Part shown: piece by piece, positions 39,977 through 49,052 of the stretch
How positions within the stretch are numbered: position 1 is the stretch's first letter
How the letters are laid out: each line of letters starts with the position of its first letter
Assembly: GCF_013694105.1 (NCBI RefSeq)
Contig: NZ_JACEFG010000001.1
Coordinates: 930,001-994,000, forward strand
Length of the DNA stretch: 64,000 nucleotides
Direction of reading: 5' to 3'
Source: Halobacillus locisalis
GTDB lineage: Bacteria; Bacillota; Bacilli; Bacillales; Halobacillaceae
The notes under the pieces: model-generated
The model's database searches: none
Seen by the model: only the letters and a program-made list of their open reading frames with translations
Told to the model about the DNA's origin: nothing
Translations under genes and position numbers: made by a program

Positions 39977-40839
39977 TACGCTCCTCCCCTTTCCTCTAGC
40001 GCGTGAATGGCATCGAGGACAAACTGATGATAAGGGACATCCGCAGAGCTCTTGTTCACGATGTAACCGCAAATCGCATCAATTTCCGTTTCACGCCCTG
40101 CTTTGACATCTTTTAACATAGACGACTCGTTATCCTTCGTGTTCTTCGCTACACTTTGCACCCTATTCCATTCGTCTTGATAAGACATATCCAGTACTCT
40201 GCACGCTTCCTCACATAACGTAGAGGCTAGTTTGTTGATATATGTATTTTGTACGATTTCTCCGTTTTTCACACCAAAAAGGGCCGTCAACGGATTGATG
40301 ACGGTGTTTACAAGTAATTTCCCTGTCATCATAGATTCATAGTCCTCACGATAGATGAACGGGAAGTCCTCTGAATGCAAAGAAGCCGCCATGTGATGGC
40401 CATTGTCCTCTGACCGAAAACAAGCCAGTTGTATATTACCTTGACCTAAATGTTCTATGGAAGAATCGCTTCTTTTCAAAGCACCATGCTCGACCACGCC
40501 AAGCCAACACTCGTGTGATTCCGGAAGTTGCTCGAGGTGACCCATCCCATTTTGTAAAAACAGTAAAGGGGTCTCAGGCGGAAAATCCGCGTGTAAAAGG
40601 CTAGACACTTGGTGTTGTTTTACTGCAATGATCAATACATCATGCTCTTCCAATCCCTCGCTGGTCAACCTTGTATCTACTGCAGTAGGGTGCGGAAGGG
40701 TTGAGCAATGGATACCTTCTTTATCAATCTCCTGCTTCTGTTTTTCTCTTCTCACATACAAGTTCACAACATGATTCCTACCTAAATAGGCAGCGGTCAA
40801 TAACCCGATCGAACCGCCACCGATGATTCCAATATTCAT
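39976..40839 (-). CDS. panE: 2-dehydropantoate 2-reductase
   Basis: 287 residues; NADPH-dependent reduction of ketopantoate to pantoate for coenzyme A synthesis. N-terminal dinucleotide motif MNIGIIGGGSIGLLTAAYLG (1-20), then LLFLQNGMGH and the C-terminal helical domain with KLLVNTVINPLTALFGVKNG, which includes the conserved catalytic Lys and Asn. I start at the ATG at 40837-40839 (GAGGGG upstream); a 23-residue N-terminal extension is unsupported. Equivalent to B. subtilis ylbQ. Confidence 0.93.
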   Translation of the reverse strand: MNIGIIGGGSIGLLTAAYLGRNHVVNLYVRREKQKQEIDKEGIHCSTLPHPTAVDTRLTSEGLEEHDVLIIAVKQHQVSSLLHADFPPETPLLFLQNGMGHLEQLPESHECWLGVVEHGALKRSDSSIEHLGQGNIQLACFRSEDNGHHMAASLHSEDFPFIYREDYESMMTGKLLVNTVINPLTALFGVKNGEIVQNTYINKLASTLCEEACRVLDMSYQDEWNRVQSVAKNTKDNESSMLKDVKAGRETEIDAICGYIVNKSSADVPYHQFVLDAIHALEERGGA

Positions 40840-40932
40840 ACAACCCCTCATTTCGTACAACGGCTTTTTTCCTATTGTAGCAAAATCCCCTGTTAAATGG
40901 CAGTCCAATTCGCTTGTTCCATGAATTGTTCA

Positions 40933-40976
40933 TTTCATTCTGAAAATTTTTATATTATAATGAATGAAGATACAGA
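40933..40976 (+). promoter_or_regulatory. Candidate promoter of ylbP, shared motif
   Basis: Plus strand TATAAT at 40956-40961 with a weak -35 TTTCAT 17 bases upstream. The 25 bases from 40952 to 40976 are repeated, with two mismatches, upstream of the gene at 56339, at the same distance from the start codon (46 bases). Confidence 0.5.
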
Positions 40977-40997
40977 TATTAGAAAGGGGAATCTTTC

Positions 40998-41483
40998 ATG
41001 ATGACAAAAACAAAAGTACAGCCTCTATTAGTCAATTATAAAACCCTTGAAGAATTTAAACGTTTCAAAGAATATGGAAACCAAGAACTTGCCATGTTGG
41101 AAGACTTGGAAAGCAATATTGTAGAAAACGATAGCGAATCGCCTTTTTTCGGGGTGTATTATGGAAGCGCTTTAGTAGCCCGTATGAGCTTATATCGCGT
41201 GAAGGCTAAATACGATAACTACTTCACACCTGCTCAAGACTACTTGGAGTTATGGAAGTTAGAAGTATTACCTGATTACCGCGGACAAGGTTACGGGAAG
41301 GCGCTCGTCGACTTCGCGAAAAGCTATGAATTACCAATCAAAACGAACCCACGAATCAAATCCCACGATTTTTGGGCAAAGATGGGCTTCCAAAAAGCAA
41401 ATTACGATGTTGAGCGTGACTTAGGTGAGAACCCATTGATCTGGATGCCAACAGGCGTTGAGGAAAGAGATGTCAGTCATTGA
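40998..41483 (+). CDS. ylbP: GNAT-family N-acetyltransferase YlbP
   Basis: 161 residues. The acetyl-CoA-binding region is LWKLEVLPDYRGQGYGKALVDFA (about 84-106; RGQGYG is the pyrophosphate loop). It matches the YlbP group, kept beside panE and rsfA in Bacillaceae. The substrate is unknown. An AGAAAGGGG site precedes the ATG. It is one of few plus-strand genes in this half. Confidence 0.9.
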   Translation: MMTKTKVQPLLVNYKTLEEFKRFKEYGNQELAMLEDLESNIVENDSESPFFGVYYGSALVARMSLYRVKAKYDNYFTPAQDYLELWKLEVLPDYRGQGYGKALVDFAKSYELPIKTNPRIKSHDFWAKMGFQKANYDVERDLGENPLIWMPTGVEERDVSH

Positions 41484-41498
41484 TCATGAACCGCAAAC

Positions 41499-41534
41499 AA
41501 AGGCCCCTACACGTCATGTAGCGGCCTTTTTTTA
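41499..41534 (+). terminator. Terminator after ylbP
   Basis: Hairpin AAAGGCCCCTACA/TGTAGCGGCCTTT with a run of seven T, 15 bases after the ylbP stop. The opposite strand would serve rsfA less well. Confidence 0.85.
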
Positions 41535-41547
41535 TTGCGTATCCACT

Positions 41548-42024
41548 TCAACTAAGGCTCTTCTGCCTCTCTTTTACCCAATGCACAAGCCGATCCATTT
41601 CTGTCCAGGCCGCTTCCATTTCCTTTAATTGATTTCTCAGTTCACGATTATCCTCGTTCAGCTTTTTTAATTGATATTCAAGCTTCTGTCTACCTTGATC
41701 TTCATATTGTTTCACTTTCATCTCTTTAAGTAATGAAATGGCGGCGTCAAGTGACATCGGGGGGTCTTCTGGGGTCGCTGTCGTAGCAAAGAAAGTTCGC
41801 TTTTGTTTACGATTTTGTTTCGCTTCCTGAATCTCCTCCTGATATTGTTTCCTTACCGTCGCATTCCATCTGAATCCGCACGCCGCCGGTGTCCGCTTCA
41901 ACTGATTGGCGACTTCCTGGAAGGCCTCAAGCTGTGTCTTCCCTTCTTTAATATAGGAAATGACCGTTGTAGCCAAGAGAAGGTCTTCTTCATCCTTCCA
42001 GGCATCTTGTCTAGGGGCATCCAT
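41548..42024 (-). CDS. rsfA: Prespore-specific transcriptional regulator RsfA
   Basis: 158 residues. A Myb/SANT-like N-terminal domain ([19 protein letters not shown] at 5-23, then [18 protein letters not shown] at about 44-61) binds DNA; the C-terminal half is a coiled coil (about 105-145). In B. subtilis RsfA is made under SigF and fine-tunes SigF-dependent genes in the forespore. It is shorter in the middle than the B. subtilis protein. A GGAGGG site precedes the ATG. Confidence 0.93.
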   Translation of the reverse strand: MDAPRQDAWKDEEDLLLATTVISYIKEGKTQLEAFQEVANQLKRTPAACGFRWNATVRKQYQEEIQEAKQNRKQKRTFFATTATPEDPPMSLDAAISLLKEMKVKQYEDQGRQKLEYQLKKLNEDNRELRNQLKEMEAAWTEMDRLVHWVKERQKSLS

Positions 42025-42088
42025 ACCATCCCTCCTCTATCGTTTGCTTATAGTTATGCAATGAGAAGGGTTGATAGAATCGTATTCC

Positions 42089-42853
42089 TTAGTTTTTTCT
42101 CGAAGACATGAACTTTTGCACCGCTAGCTTATGCTCTTCGGATTCCCAAAGCACAGCACATTCTTTAACTTCCTCATCCATCCGGTCACTCAGCCCTTTA
42201 ATAGATAAAGAAGACAAGTACTGACTCTTGAATTGGCGCATTTGCGTCTCTGTCTTATTTAGGAAAGATTCAATGAATCGACCGGATTGCAATTGTTCAA
42301 GTGTTCCCATTTTATGTAACCATCCGATCCGGAGAGTCTCGGCTGCCTCATACATCTCTGCATCCATTAACCAATGAGCTGCCTGAGCGGCTGCGATTCG
42401 TTCATATAAAAGCACACCTCCACCCCAGCCAGGCCTTATTCCTAAATCGCCTTGAACAAAGCCGAAAGAAGCATCAGAAACACCATATCTAAAGTCACAA
42501 GCTGTTGCGATTTCACATCCGCCCCCGCGTGCTTGCCCATTTAATAGAGCGATCGTCGGCACAGGCAACGTTGCAATCTTATATAACACTTCTTTCATTG
42601 GAACAAGTAACTCATACGCTTCCCTCGCTGCCATTTCTCCGTGGAAATCCTTCAAATCTCCACCTGCACAAAAAGCTCGGTCACCAGCCCCTGTGATCAA
42701 GACTAGCTTTAATGTTTCTAGAGTCCTTACCGATTCAAGCACTTCACGAAGCTCTTGTACCATCTGTTTATTAATGGCATTCATTTTTTCAGGTCGATTC
42801 AAAGTGATTGTTGCGCACCCTTCCTCACTGATATCTAGTAACACGTAACCCAT
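42089..42853 (-). CDS. Enoyl-CoA hydratase/isomerase family protein
   Basis: 254-residue crotonase-fold protein. The oxyanion-hole segments AFCAGGDLKDF (60-70) and GQARGGGCEIATACD (106-120) are intact, and the first catalytic Glu of the hydratase (rat E144) is present as E114. The second (rat E164) is replaced by Gln at position 134 (FGFVQGDLGIRPG). It is therefore probably not a standard hydratase; isomerase, hydrolase or another crotonase chemistry is possible. A GGAGGTG site precedes the ATG. Not part of the B. subtilis cluster as I know it. Confidence 0.85.
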   Translation of the reverse strand: MGYVLLDISEEGCATITLNRPEKMNAINKQMVQELREVLESVRTLETLKLVLITGAGDRAFCAGGDLKDFHGEMAAREAYELLVPMKEVLYKIATLPVPTIALLNGQARGGGCEIATACDFRYGVSDASFGFVQGDLGIRPGWGGGVLLYERIAAAQAAHWLMDAEMYEAAETLRIGWLHKMGTLEQLQSGRFIESFLNKTETQMRQFKSQYLSSLSIKGLSDRMDEEVKECAVLWESEEHKLAVQKFMSSRKN

Positions 42854-42895
42854 AATTCCCCACCTCCTTTATCATCATACCAAAAAAAGCTGGAT

Positions 42896-42965
42896 TGTTC
42901 TCTATATGATGACTATTGTTCCGGAGCGATTGATCATTGTGCCAGAACGCCAAGACATTGTTCCC
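42896..42965. repeat. Phased 21-bp repeat array (locus III)
   Basis: Plus strand TGTTCT (42896), TGTTCC (42917), TGTGCC (42938) and TGTTCC (42959), at exact 21-base steps. The units are more decayed than at other loci. Located between the start of the enoyl-CoA hydratase-like gene and the rpmF terminator. Confidence 0.65.
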
Positions 42966-42981
42966 TAGTCCAAAATCACAC

Positions 42982-43015
42982 AAAAAAAGAACCTGATGCA
43001 TTAGCATCAGGCTCC
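42982..43015 (-). terminator. Terminator after rpmF
   Basis: Minus-strand hairpin AGCCTGATGCTAA/TGCATCAGGTTCT followed by a T-run, 13 bases after the rpmF stop. Confidence 0.88.
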
Positions 43016-43027
43016 TAAACATGGGTT

Positions 43028-43201
43028 CTACTGCTCAACCACTTGTTTTCCGTTATATTGTCCACAAGATTTGCAAACATGGTGTGGTTTTGAGTACTCA
43101 CCACAGTTATCACATTTTACCATTCCTGGTACGTGAAGTTTCTTGTGAGTACGACGTTGGTTTTTCACCTTTTTAGATGTTTTACGCTTTGGTACTGCCA
43201 T
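43028..43201 (-). CDS. rpmF: 50S ribosomal protein L32
   Basis: 57 residues from the ATG at 43199-43201 ([17 protein letters not shown]). Zinc-ribbon cysteines are present as CDNCGEY...CKSCGQ, so this is the zinc-containing (C+) form. An AGGAGGTG site lies just upstream; the three codons before it are leader. It follows ylbN (yceD) by about 50 bases, a pairing conserved across most bacteria. Confidence 0.98.
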   Translation of the reverse strand: MAVPKRKTSKKVKNQRRTHKKLHVPGMVKCDNCGEYSKPHHVCKSCGQYNGKQVVEQ

Positions 43202-43249
43202 GTTGTACACCTCCTTTAAGTCTAGTTAGAAAACCGAAACGGCTCTCTC

Positions 43250-43771
43250 TTATTCGTTTTCTTCTTCATTTAATAATGATTGCAGTTTAGCCATTCGAGG
43301 ATCCACTTTCTTTTCCTCTGGTTCCTCAGTAACAACCTGCCAGCCCTTCCCTTCATGGGGAGCTGATTCATGAGCCTCACTATCTTCAGAAAAAACACGA
43401 GTTGGAATCTCCAATTGTACATTTTCCTTGATATAAGGTGTTAAGTCAAGCACTTCTCCGTGTACAGGGTGAACTTCCGAGTCATCTTCCTCTGTATGAT
43501 AAGGAGACAGGTTAAATACCTCGACCGCGTCAATATGAAACGGGTATGTCACGTCTACTAACGTTCTGGCACAAGGTAATACCATTTCACCTTCTATAGA
43601 AAAAGTTACGGTAATATCGTTTCCTCGTGTGGTCGCTTGACCTTCGACATGAACAGGTGCAATCCTGCGAATGTCATTGTTCAGTGTTTCTAATTCGCGA
43701 ATATCTACATCATCTTCAAAAACAAGTGGCTCATCGCCTGCTTGCTTAAGTTTTTGTAGAGGAAATTTCAT
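43250..43771 (-). CDS. ylbN: YceD/DUF177 family protein YlbN
   Basis: 173 residues from the ATG at 43769-43771 (MKFPLQKLKQAGDEPLVF) with a GAGGTGAG site. The DUF177 core contains the conserved cysteine-bearing LPCARTLVDVTYPF (about 79-92), and the C-terminal WQV..EEKKVDPRMAKLQSLL resembles the tail that recurs in the family. YceD homologues act in 23S rRNA or 50S maturation in plants and bacteria. Cotranscribed with rpmF from a good sigma-A promoter. Confidence 0.92.
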   Translation of the reverse strand: MKFPLQKLKQAGDEPLVFEDDVDIRELETLNNDIRRIAPVHVEGQATTRGNDITVTFSIEGEMVLPCARTLVDVTYPFHIDAVEVFNLSPYHTEEDDSEVHPVHGEVLDLTPYIKENVQLEIPTRVFSEDSEAHESAPHEGKGWQVVTEEPEEKKVDPRMAKLQSLLNEEENE

Positions 43772-43798
43772 AGTTCTCACCTCATGGCAACAAGAGTT

Positions 43799-43827
43799 AT
43801 TGTAAAAGGATTTCACTCATTTGTCAA
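43799..43827 (-). promoter_or_regulatory. Sigma-A promoter of ylbN-rpmF
   Basis: Minus strand TTGACA (43822-43827), exactly 17 bases, TACAAT (43799-43804), 28 bases before the ylbN start. The best vegetative promoter match in the window. The rest of the divergent gap to ylbM (to 44042) shows no clear feature. Confidence 0.8.
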
Positions 43828-44042
43828 TATATTTTCTTTACACCCTAAAAAGAAATAGGGAAATGACAGAATCAACATTTACTACTTTGCCTATTGACTC
43901 TAGTAAGCTCATCCTTTTTAAATTCTATACCTTATAAACAGGACTATTTTTAAAATAACACAAAAGCTCAGCTTGATGCGAACTTTTATCCTAAACATGA
44001 TAAAATAATGGAAATGACGATTTTCTTACAAGGAGGAAAAAC

Positions 44043-45251
44043 ATGCGTGCATGTGGTGTAATTGTTGAATATAACCCCTTCCATAATGGCCATTTGTATC
44101 ACTTGGAACAATCGAAACAAGAAGCAGACGCCGAATGCATGATCGCAATCATGAGTGGACAGTTTTTGCAACGCGGTGAGCCAGCAATAATCGATAAGTG
44201 GCATCGCACAGAAGCCGCACTAAAAAAAGGCGTGGACCTTGTCCTTGAGCTTCCATACATTTATGCGGTCGAGCATAGTGACCACTTCAGTAAGGGCGCA
44301 GTAAGGACATTATCGGAAATGGGCGTAAAATCATTATGCTTCGGTAGTGAACACGGAGAAATTCATGCTTTTGAAAAGGCTTATTGCCACTTAAAACAAC
44401 ACCAAGCTACTTATGACTTAGCCGTGAGAACACACTTAAATGAGGGATATGCCTATCCTGAGGCTTCCCGTAAGGCCTATGAAGAAATCAACCTTCCTAG
44501 TGACAGCATCGACTTGACTCAACCGAACAATATTTTGGGCTACAGCTACGTGAAAGAAGTGTTGACTTATGATCCAAACATGACTCCCTTAACCATTAAA
44601 CGGACGGCCAACAACTATCACGACGAGACGATTTTAGGTCATATCGCCAGTGCTACGAGTATTCGTAAACAGATGAAACAATACGGACTTTCTCAGCCGG
44701 CAAGAGAAGCCCTTCCTGACTCAACCGTCGAACAGCTTTTGTCGTACCAAAGAAAGAATGACGATTGGCATGACTGGGAGCATTATTTCCACTTGCTGCA
44801 TTATAAGATCCTCACGATGAGTTGTGATGAACTGCGCTCCATTCACGGGGTGGATGAAGGCTTGGAGCACCGTTTAAAACGGACCATCAAGCAAGCTACT
44901 TCTTTTGAATCGTTCATGAACGCGCTGAAAACAAAGCGCTATACGTGGACTCGTCTGCAACGAACGTTGGTACATATCCTAATCGGCACCAAAAAATCGT
45001 TGGCGCAGCAGTTACTACACGATGAGCGTCCCCCCTATGCAAGAGTACTCGGGATGACGGATACAGGACGTCAGTATCTAAAAGAACAGAAAAAAAAGAT
45101 GAACATTCCTTTGATCACTCAGCCACAGCAACTGGATCACCCTATGCTTGAACTTGAAGAGAGGGCTTCTGTCAGCTATTACAGTATATTGAAAGCAGAA
45201 AAGAGAGTAGCGTGCTTGAAGCGAGAATACGGTGCCCCTGTAATGCACTGA
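44043..45251 (+). CDS. ylbM: tRNA(Met) cytidine acetate ligase (TmcAL), YlbM
   Basis: 402 residues. The N-terminal nucleotidyltransferase motif NPFHNGHLYHL (11-21) is the adenylate-transferring HxGH site; GSEHGEIHAF and VTLKRTANNYHD-like segments (TIKRTANNYHDETI) match the TmcAL family. It activates acetate with ATP to form N4-acetylcytidine at the wobble base of elongator tRNA-Met. A perfect AAGGAGG site precedes the ATG. Convergent with ylbL and sharing a terminator. Confidence 0.95.
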   Translation: MRACGVIVEYNPFHNGHLYHLEQSKQEADAECMIAIMSGQFLQRGEPAIIDKWHRTEAALKKGVDLVLELPYIYAVEHSDHFSKGAVRTLSEMGVKSLCFGSEHGEIHAFEKAYCHLKQHQATYDLAVRTHLNEGYAYPEASRKAYEEINLPSDSIDLTQPNNILGYSYVKEVLTYDPNMTPLTIKRTANNYHDETILGHIASATSIRKQMKQYGLSQPAREALPDSTVEQLLSYQRKNDDWHDWEHYFHLLHYKILTMSCDELRSIHGVDEGLEHRLKRTIKQATSFESFMNALKTKRYTWTRLQRTLVHILIGTKKSLAQQLLHDERPPYARVLGMTDTGRQYLKEQKKKMNIPLITQPQQLDHPMLELEERASVSYYSILKAEKRVACLKREYGAPVMH

Positions 45252-45261
45252 AAAATAACAT

Positions 45262-45295
45262 AAAAAAGCGTCTAGAATTTCACCTAGACGCTTTT
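45262..45295. terminator. Bidirectional terminator between ylbM and ylbL
   Basis: AAAAAGCGTCTAG/CTAGACGCTTTT hairpin (loop AATTTCAC) with A and T runs on both sides, between the stops of two convergent genes. Confidence 0.9.
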
Positions 45296-45302
45296 CCATG
45301 TT

Positions 45303-46331
45303 TTAGCTATTCCTCGGTTCCATCTCTTGTAAATAATCGAGAGCCTCTTGGAACGTATCGACAGGAACAACTTGCATGTCCGTTCCGATATCTTCTGCGG
45401 TTCGTTTCGCTACTTCATAATTGGACCCTTCTATTCCCTCTTCATTCGGTGCAAAGAACACATCGACCCCGTCCTCTGAAGCGGCGACTACTTTCTTATC
45501 AATGCCACCGATTCGACCGACTTGGCCTTCGTAATTAATTTCGCCAGTCCCTGCAATTTGATAGCCTCTAGTAATATCATTTTCGGTTAGCTGATCGTAT
45601 ATTTCCAGTGAGAACATCAGCCCCGCACTTGGTCCACCGATTTCTCCACTTTTCACTTTCACCTCAGGGTCTACCTTCACGGTTCGGTCCGTGACAAGCG
45701 AAATCCCGACTCCGACTTTGTCTGGGTTATCAGGGAATGGAGCAAGCGAGATATCCCGTTTAATCGTTTCGTCACCTCTTTCGATCGTCAATGTGACCGA
45801 CTCTCCCTCTTCCATATCACTGACATAATCGATGAGATCGCTCGATTCTTGAACATCTTGTCCATCGACTTGTGTGATTTCGTCACCTGATTGAAGCTCT
45901 TCTTCCGCAGGCATTCCTTCTAACACATTGACGACGAATACCCCCTCATAATTGATGGTGATATCTTTATCAGCGGCTTCATAAGCGACCACCTTTGCAG
46001 CCTCTTGAGAAGATTCCATCATTTGCAGCTGAGCATGGTAATAGTCTTCCTCTGATACACCTTCTGGTCTGATTTGGTCAATCGGATATATTTGGTGGTA
46101 GGGTCTTAAACTGGCTAGTAGCCATTGGACAGGTGTAGCTTGCCCTCCCCTTACTGTTACGAGGTGCATATCCCCAGCACTTTGGAAACCGTCTGTAACC
46201 TCTACAATCGGATCGAGTTCATCTGCTGAACCAGGCTTATAAATATAATAAGGCATCCGGTATGCGCCTAGCAGGGCTACCAATAATATCGTCATGATTC
46301 CTGTAATGATGACACGTCTATTCGTTCTCAT
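45303..46331 (-). CDS. ylbL: PDZ and Lon-like (S16) serine protease YlbL
   Basis: 342 residues from the ATG at 46329-46331, which overlaps the ylbK stop (ATGA). One N-terminal transmembrane helix (about 7-26), a PDZ domain (about 125-200) and a C-terminal Lon-type proteolytic domain with the catalytic Ser235 (GGPSAGLMFSLE) and Lys280 (GRIGGIDKKVVAA). The SepM group in streptococci and YlbL in Bacillus are membrane-bound extracytoplasmic proteases; YlbL is reported to degrade the SOS division inhibitor YneA. Confidence 0.95.
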   Translation of the reverse strand: MRTNRRVIITGIMTILLVALLGAYRMPYYIYKPGSADELDPIVEVTDGFQSAGDMHLVTVRGGQATPVQWLLASLRPYHQIYPIDQIRPEGVSEEDYYHAQLQMMESSQEAAKVVAYEAADKDITINYEGVFVVNVLEGMPAEEELQSGDEITQVDGQDVQESSDLIDYVSDMEEGESVTLTIERGDETIKRDISLAPFPDNPDKVGVGISLVTDRTVKVDPEVKVKSGEIGGPSAGLMFSLEIYDQLTENDITRGYQIAGTGEINYEGQVGRIGGIDKKVVAASEDGVDVFFAPNEEGIEGSNYEVAKRTAEDIGTDMQVVPVDTFQEALDYLQEMEPRNS

Positions 46332-47122
46332 ACGTCTGACCCCTTCCATCCAGCCAACTTCATCTGAATCTCTTTAATGTGGCTTTCTGCCGCTTCTTCA
46401 CCGGCTTTTACAATTTCTTCAATATTCTTAAATGCGCGGGCACTGAACTTTGACACATCCGGCCGAATCATAACGTCTGTGTCCGTAGAAATCCCCATCG
46501 CCGTGACAAGTTCATCTTGCATAATATCAATGCTTTGCAAAATCACATCATAAATCGTATTGATATTCGGGTCGGAATCGAAGTGGGCGCAATCAACGGC
46601 AATGATGATGTCCGCTCCCATTTCCTTCACAACAGATACCGGCACTCGATCCATGACACCTCCGTCTATGTAAAGACGATCATCGATTCTCTCTGGAACG
46701 AATATACCAGGAATCGCAATGCTAGCCCGAACGGCTTCGCTCGCTGGTCCAGTAGTGAAGACCTTTTTATATCCAGCATATAAGTCTGTCGCTATGATGG
46801 CCATAGGAAGGTCGAATTCTTCTATATTTTTACCAAATGTAAATAAACGGATGTACTCCTTAATTCGACGACCTTGGATAAAACCCATTCGAGGTACAGT
46901 AAAATCAAGGTAGTATTTCCGTTTAAAAGTGAAAGCTAATTTATATAAGTCCTCAATCTTCTGACCAGCAGCAAAAAAAGAGCCAACAAGTGCCCCCATA
47001 CTGCTTCCTGCGATCATGTCTACTGGAATGCCATGCTTATGAAGCACTTTAAGAACACCTAAATGAGTGAACCCTCGTGCTCCTCCAGAGCCAAGAGCTA
47101 AACCAACCTTCGGACGCTCCAT
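46328..47122 (-). CDS. ylbK: Patatin-like phospholipase family protein YlbK
   Basis: 264 residues from the ATG at 47120-47122, with GGAGGAGGG 7 bases before it. The patatin oxyanion motif GSGGARGFTHLG (11-22), the nucleophile S41 in GSSMG and the catalytic D153 in YIDGG are intact, so an active lipid acyl hydrolase is expected (RssA-like subgroup). The natural substrate is unknown. It is coupled to ylbL. Confidence 0.94.
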   Translation of the reverse strand: MERPKVGLALGSGGARGFTHLGVLKVLHKHGIPVDMIAGSSMGALVGSFFAAGQKIEDLYKLAFTFKRKYYLDFTVPRMGFIQGRRIKEYIRLFTFGKNIEEFDLPMAIIATDLYAGYKKVFTTGPASEAVRASIAIPGIFVPERIDDRLYIDGGVMDRVPVSVVKEMGADIIIAVDCAHFDSDPNINTIYDVILQSIDIMQDELVTAMGISTDTDVMIRPDVSKFSARAFKNIEEIVKAGEEAAESHIKEIQMKLAGWKGSDV

Positions 47123-47239
47123 CTGACATCCCTCCTCCACGTTTATACCATCTTATTTTATGGAATAAACCGACCACTTATGAGCGTACACATGAACTAG
47201 GAGACAAGCTTTCTTACTGAAATATATTCTCATTTTACT

Positions 47240-48496
47240 ATGGATGATATTAGAAGTACAGAGAACCGAACGTTAGTGGAGGTGGAGCACATTTCTAAAT
47301 TGAAAACGCTTGGGCTGACAAGTCTTACCATAGGATTAGCCCTTGCCTTGATCCTTTATCCCCAAGATGCACTTTCTGCTAGTTTACGTGGTTTGGACTT
47401 ATGGTGGGAGGTGGTCTTTCCTTCACTGCTACCTTTTTTCATTACAGCTGAACTAATGATCGGTTTTGGAGTAGTACATGGCTTAGGGGCTTTGAGTGAA
47501 CGATTTATGCGTCCTTTGTTCAATGTTCCAGGATGTGGAGGGTTTGTTTGGGTCATGGGAATGGCCAGTGGATATCCTGCTGGCGCTAAATGGACAGCCG
47601 ACTTAAGAAAAAATGGACAAGTGACTCGAACGGAAGCCGAAAGACTCGTCGCTTTTACGAATGCTTCGAGTCCGCTCTTTATATTCGGTGCGGTTGCTGT
47701 TGGCTTTTTTCATAATGCAGCTCTAGGTTTAATAATTGCTATTGCCCATTACGGAGGCAATTTTTTAGTCGGTATTGCCATGAGGTTTTATAAAAGAAAC
47801 GAAAAAAGCGATGATACCAGATCTGCACCAGCTACATGGAGAACCGCCTTCCTTACTATGCATTCATCCCGCCTAGAGGACGGGCGTTCCATCGGTAAAC
47901 TAATGGGGGATGCTGTTACCCGTTCTGTTGATACGCTCCTTATGGTGGGAGGGTTTATTATGCTTTTCAGCGTCCTTACAGAGCTTTTGAAACAAACAGG
48001 CGTCATCCACTTAATCTCTCACCTTCTTACGGCTATGCAAGTCCCTGTTAGCTTTCACGCCCCTATGGTGGCAGGCTTGCTTGAGATGACCACTGGCATT
48101 GGGGCGATTACGCAAACGTCTGAAACTTTACTCGCTCAATTGATGCTAGTCGCCTTTTTATTAGGCTTTCACGGATTCTCGATTCAAGCACAAATCGCAA
48201 GCATTCTGGCCAATACTGACATACGGTTCAAGCCCTATGCCATTGCCCGAATTGCTCACGGAACCATTGCAACCTTCTTAACATTCTTCCTTTATCATTT
48301 TTACGAACGATGGACAATAGAATCATCGACACCTATTTGGAATCCCGAAGAGAACTTCACGTTAATGATTTTGGAGTTCTTTCAACACAACGGACCACCT
48401 TTGACATTACTGATGGTCGCAATCATGATTTTCGTCAAGTGGAACCGCCGACATTCACCCGATCAAAAAACGAATCACTACGAAAGGATCTCGTAG
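47240..48496 (+). CDS. ylbJ: Sporulation integral membrane protein YlbJ
   Basis: Up to 418 residues with about eight transmembrane helices; Gate/nucleoside-recognition type motifs such as GMASGYPAGAKWTADLRKNG (about 110-129) and LLEMTTGIGAITQ are typical of the YlbJ/SpoVV family, implicated in dipicolinate transfer from mother cell to forespore. The start is uncertain: no good ribosome site precedes 47240, while GGAGGTGGAG at 47278-47287 would suit a TTG at 47300 (20 residues shorter). Its last codons form the left arm of a terminator. Confidence 0.9.
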   Translation: MDDIRSTENRTLVEVEHISKLKTLGLTSLTIGLALALILYPQDALSASLRGLDLWWEVVFPSLLPFFITAELMIGFGVVHGLGALSERFMRPLFNVPGCGGFVWVMGMASGYPAGAKWTADLRKNGQVTRTEAERLVAFTNASSPLFIFGAVAVGFFHNAALGLIIAIAHYGGNFLVGIAMRFYKRNEKSDDTRSAPATWRTAFLTMHSSRLEDGRSIGKLMGDAVTRSVDTLLMVGGFIMLFSVLTELLKQTGVIHLISHLLTAMQVPVSFHAPMVAGLLEMTTGIGAITQTSETLLAQLMLVAFLLGFHGFSIQAQIASILANTDIRFKPYAIARIAHGTIATFLTFFLYHFYERWTIESSTPIWNPEENFTLMILEFFQHNGPPLTLLMVAIMIFVKWNRRHSPDQKTNHYERIS

Positions 48497-48507
48497 TGAT
48501 TCGTTTC
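48468..48507 (+). terminator. Terminator overlapping the end of ylbJ
   Basis: Perfect 16-base arms AAACGAATCACTACGA and TCGTAGTGATTCGTTT (loop AAGGATC). The left arm encodes the last residues of YlbJ, and the TAG stop (48494-48496) is within the right arm. A/T flanks on both sides could serve coaD's opposite strand only weakly. Confidence 0.85.
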
Positions 48508-48560
48508 AAAGATATCTACTTGTATGAACAACCCGTTTATTTCTGAAGTACTGCTTCTTT

Positions 48561-49052
<492 letters not shown>

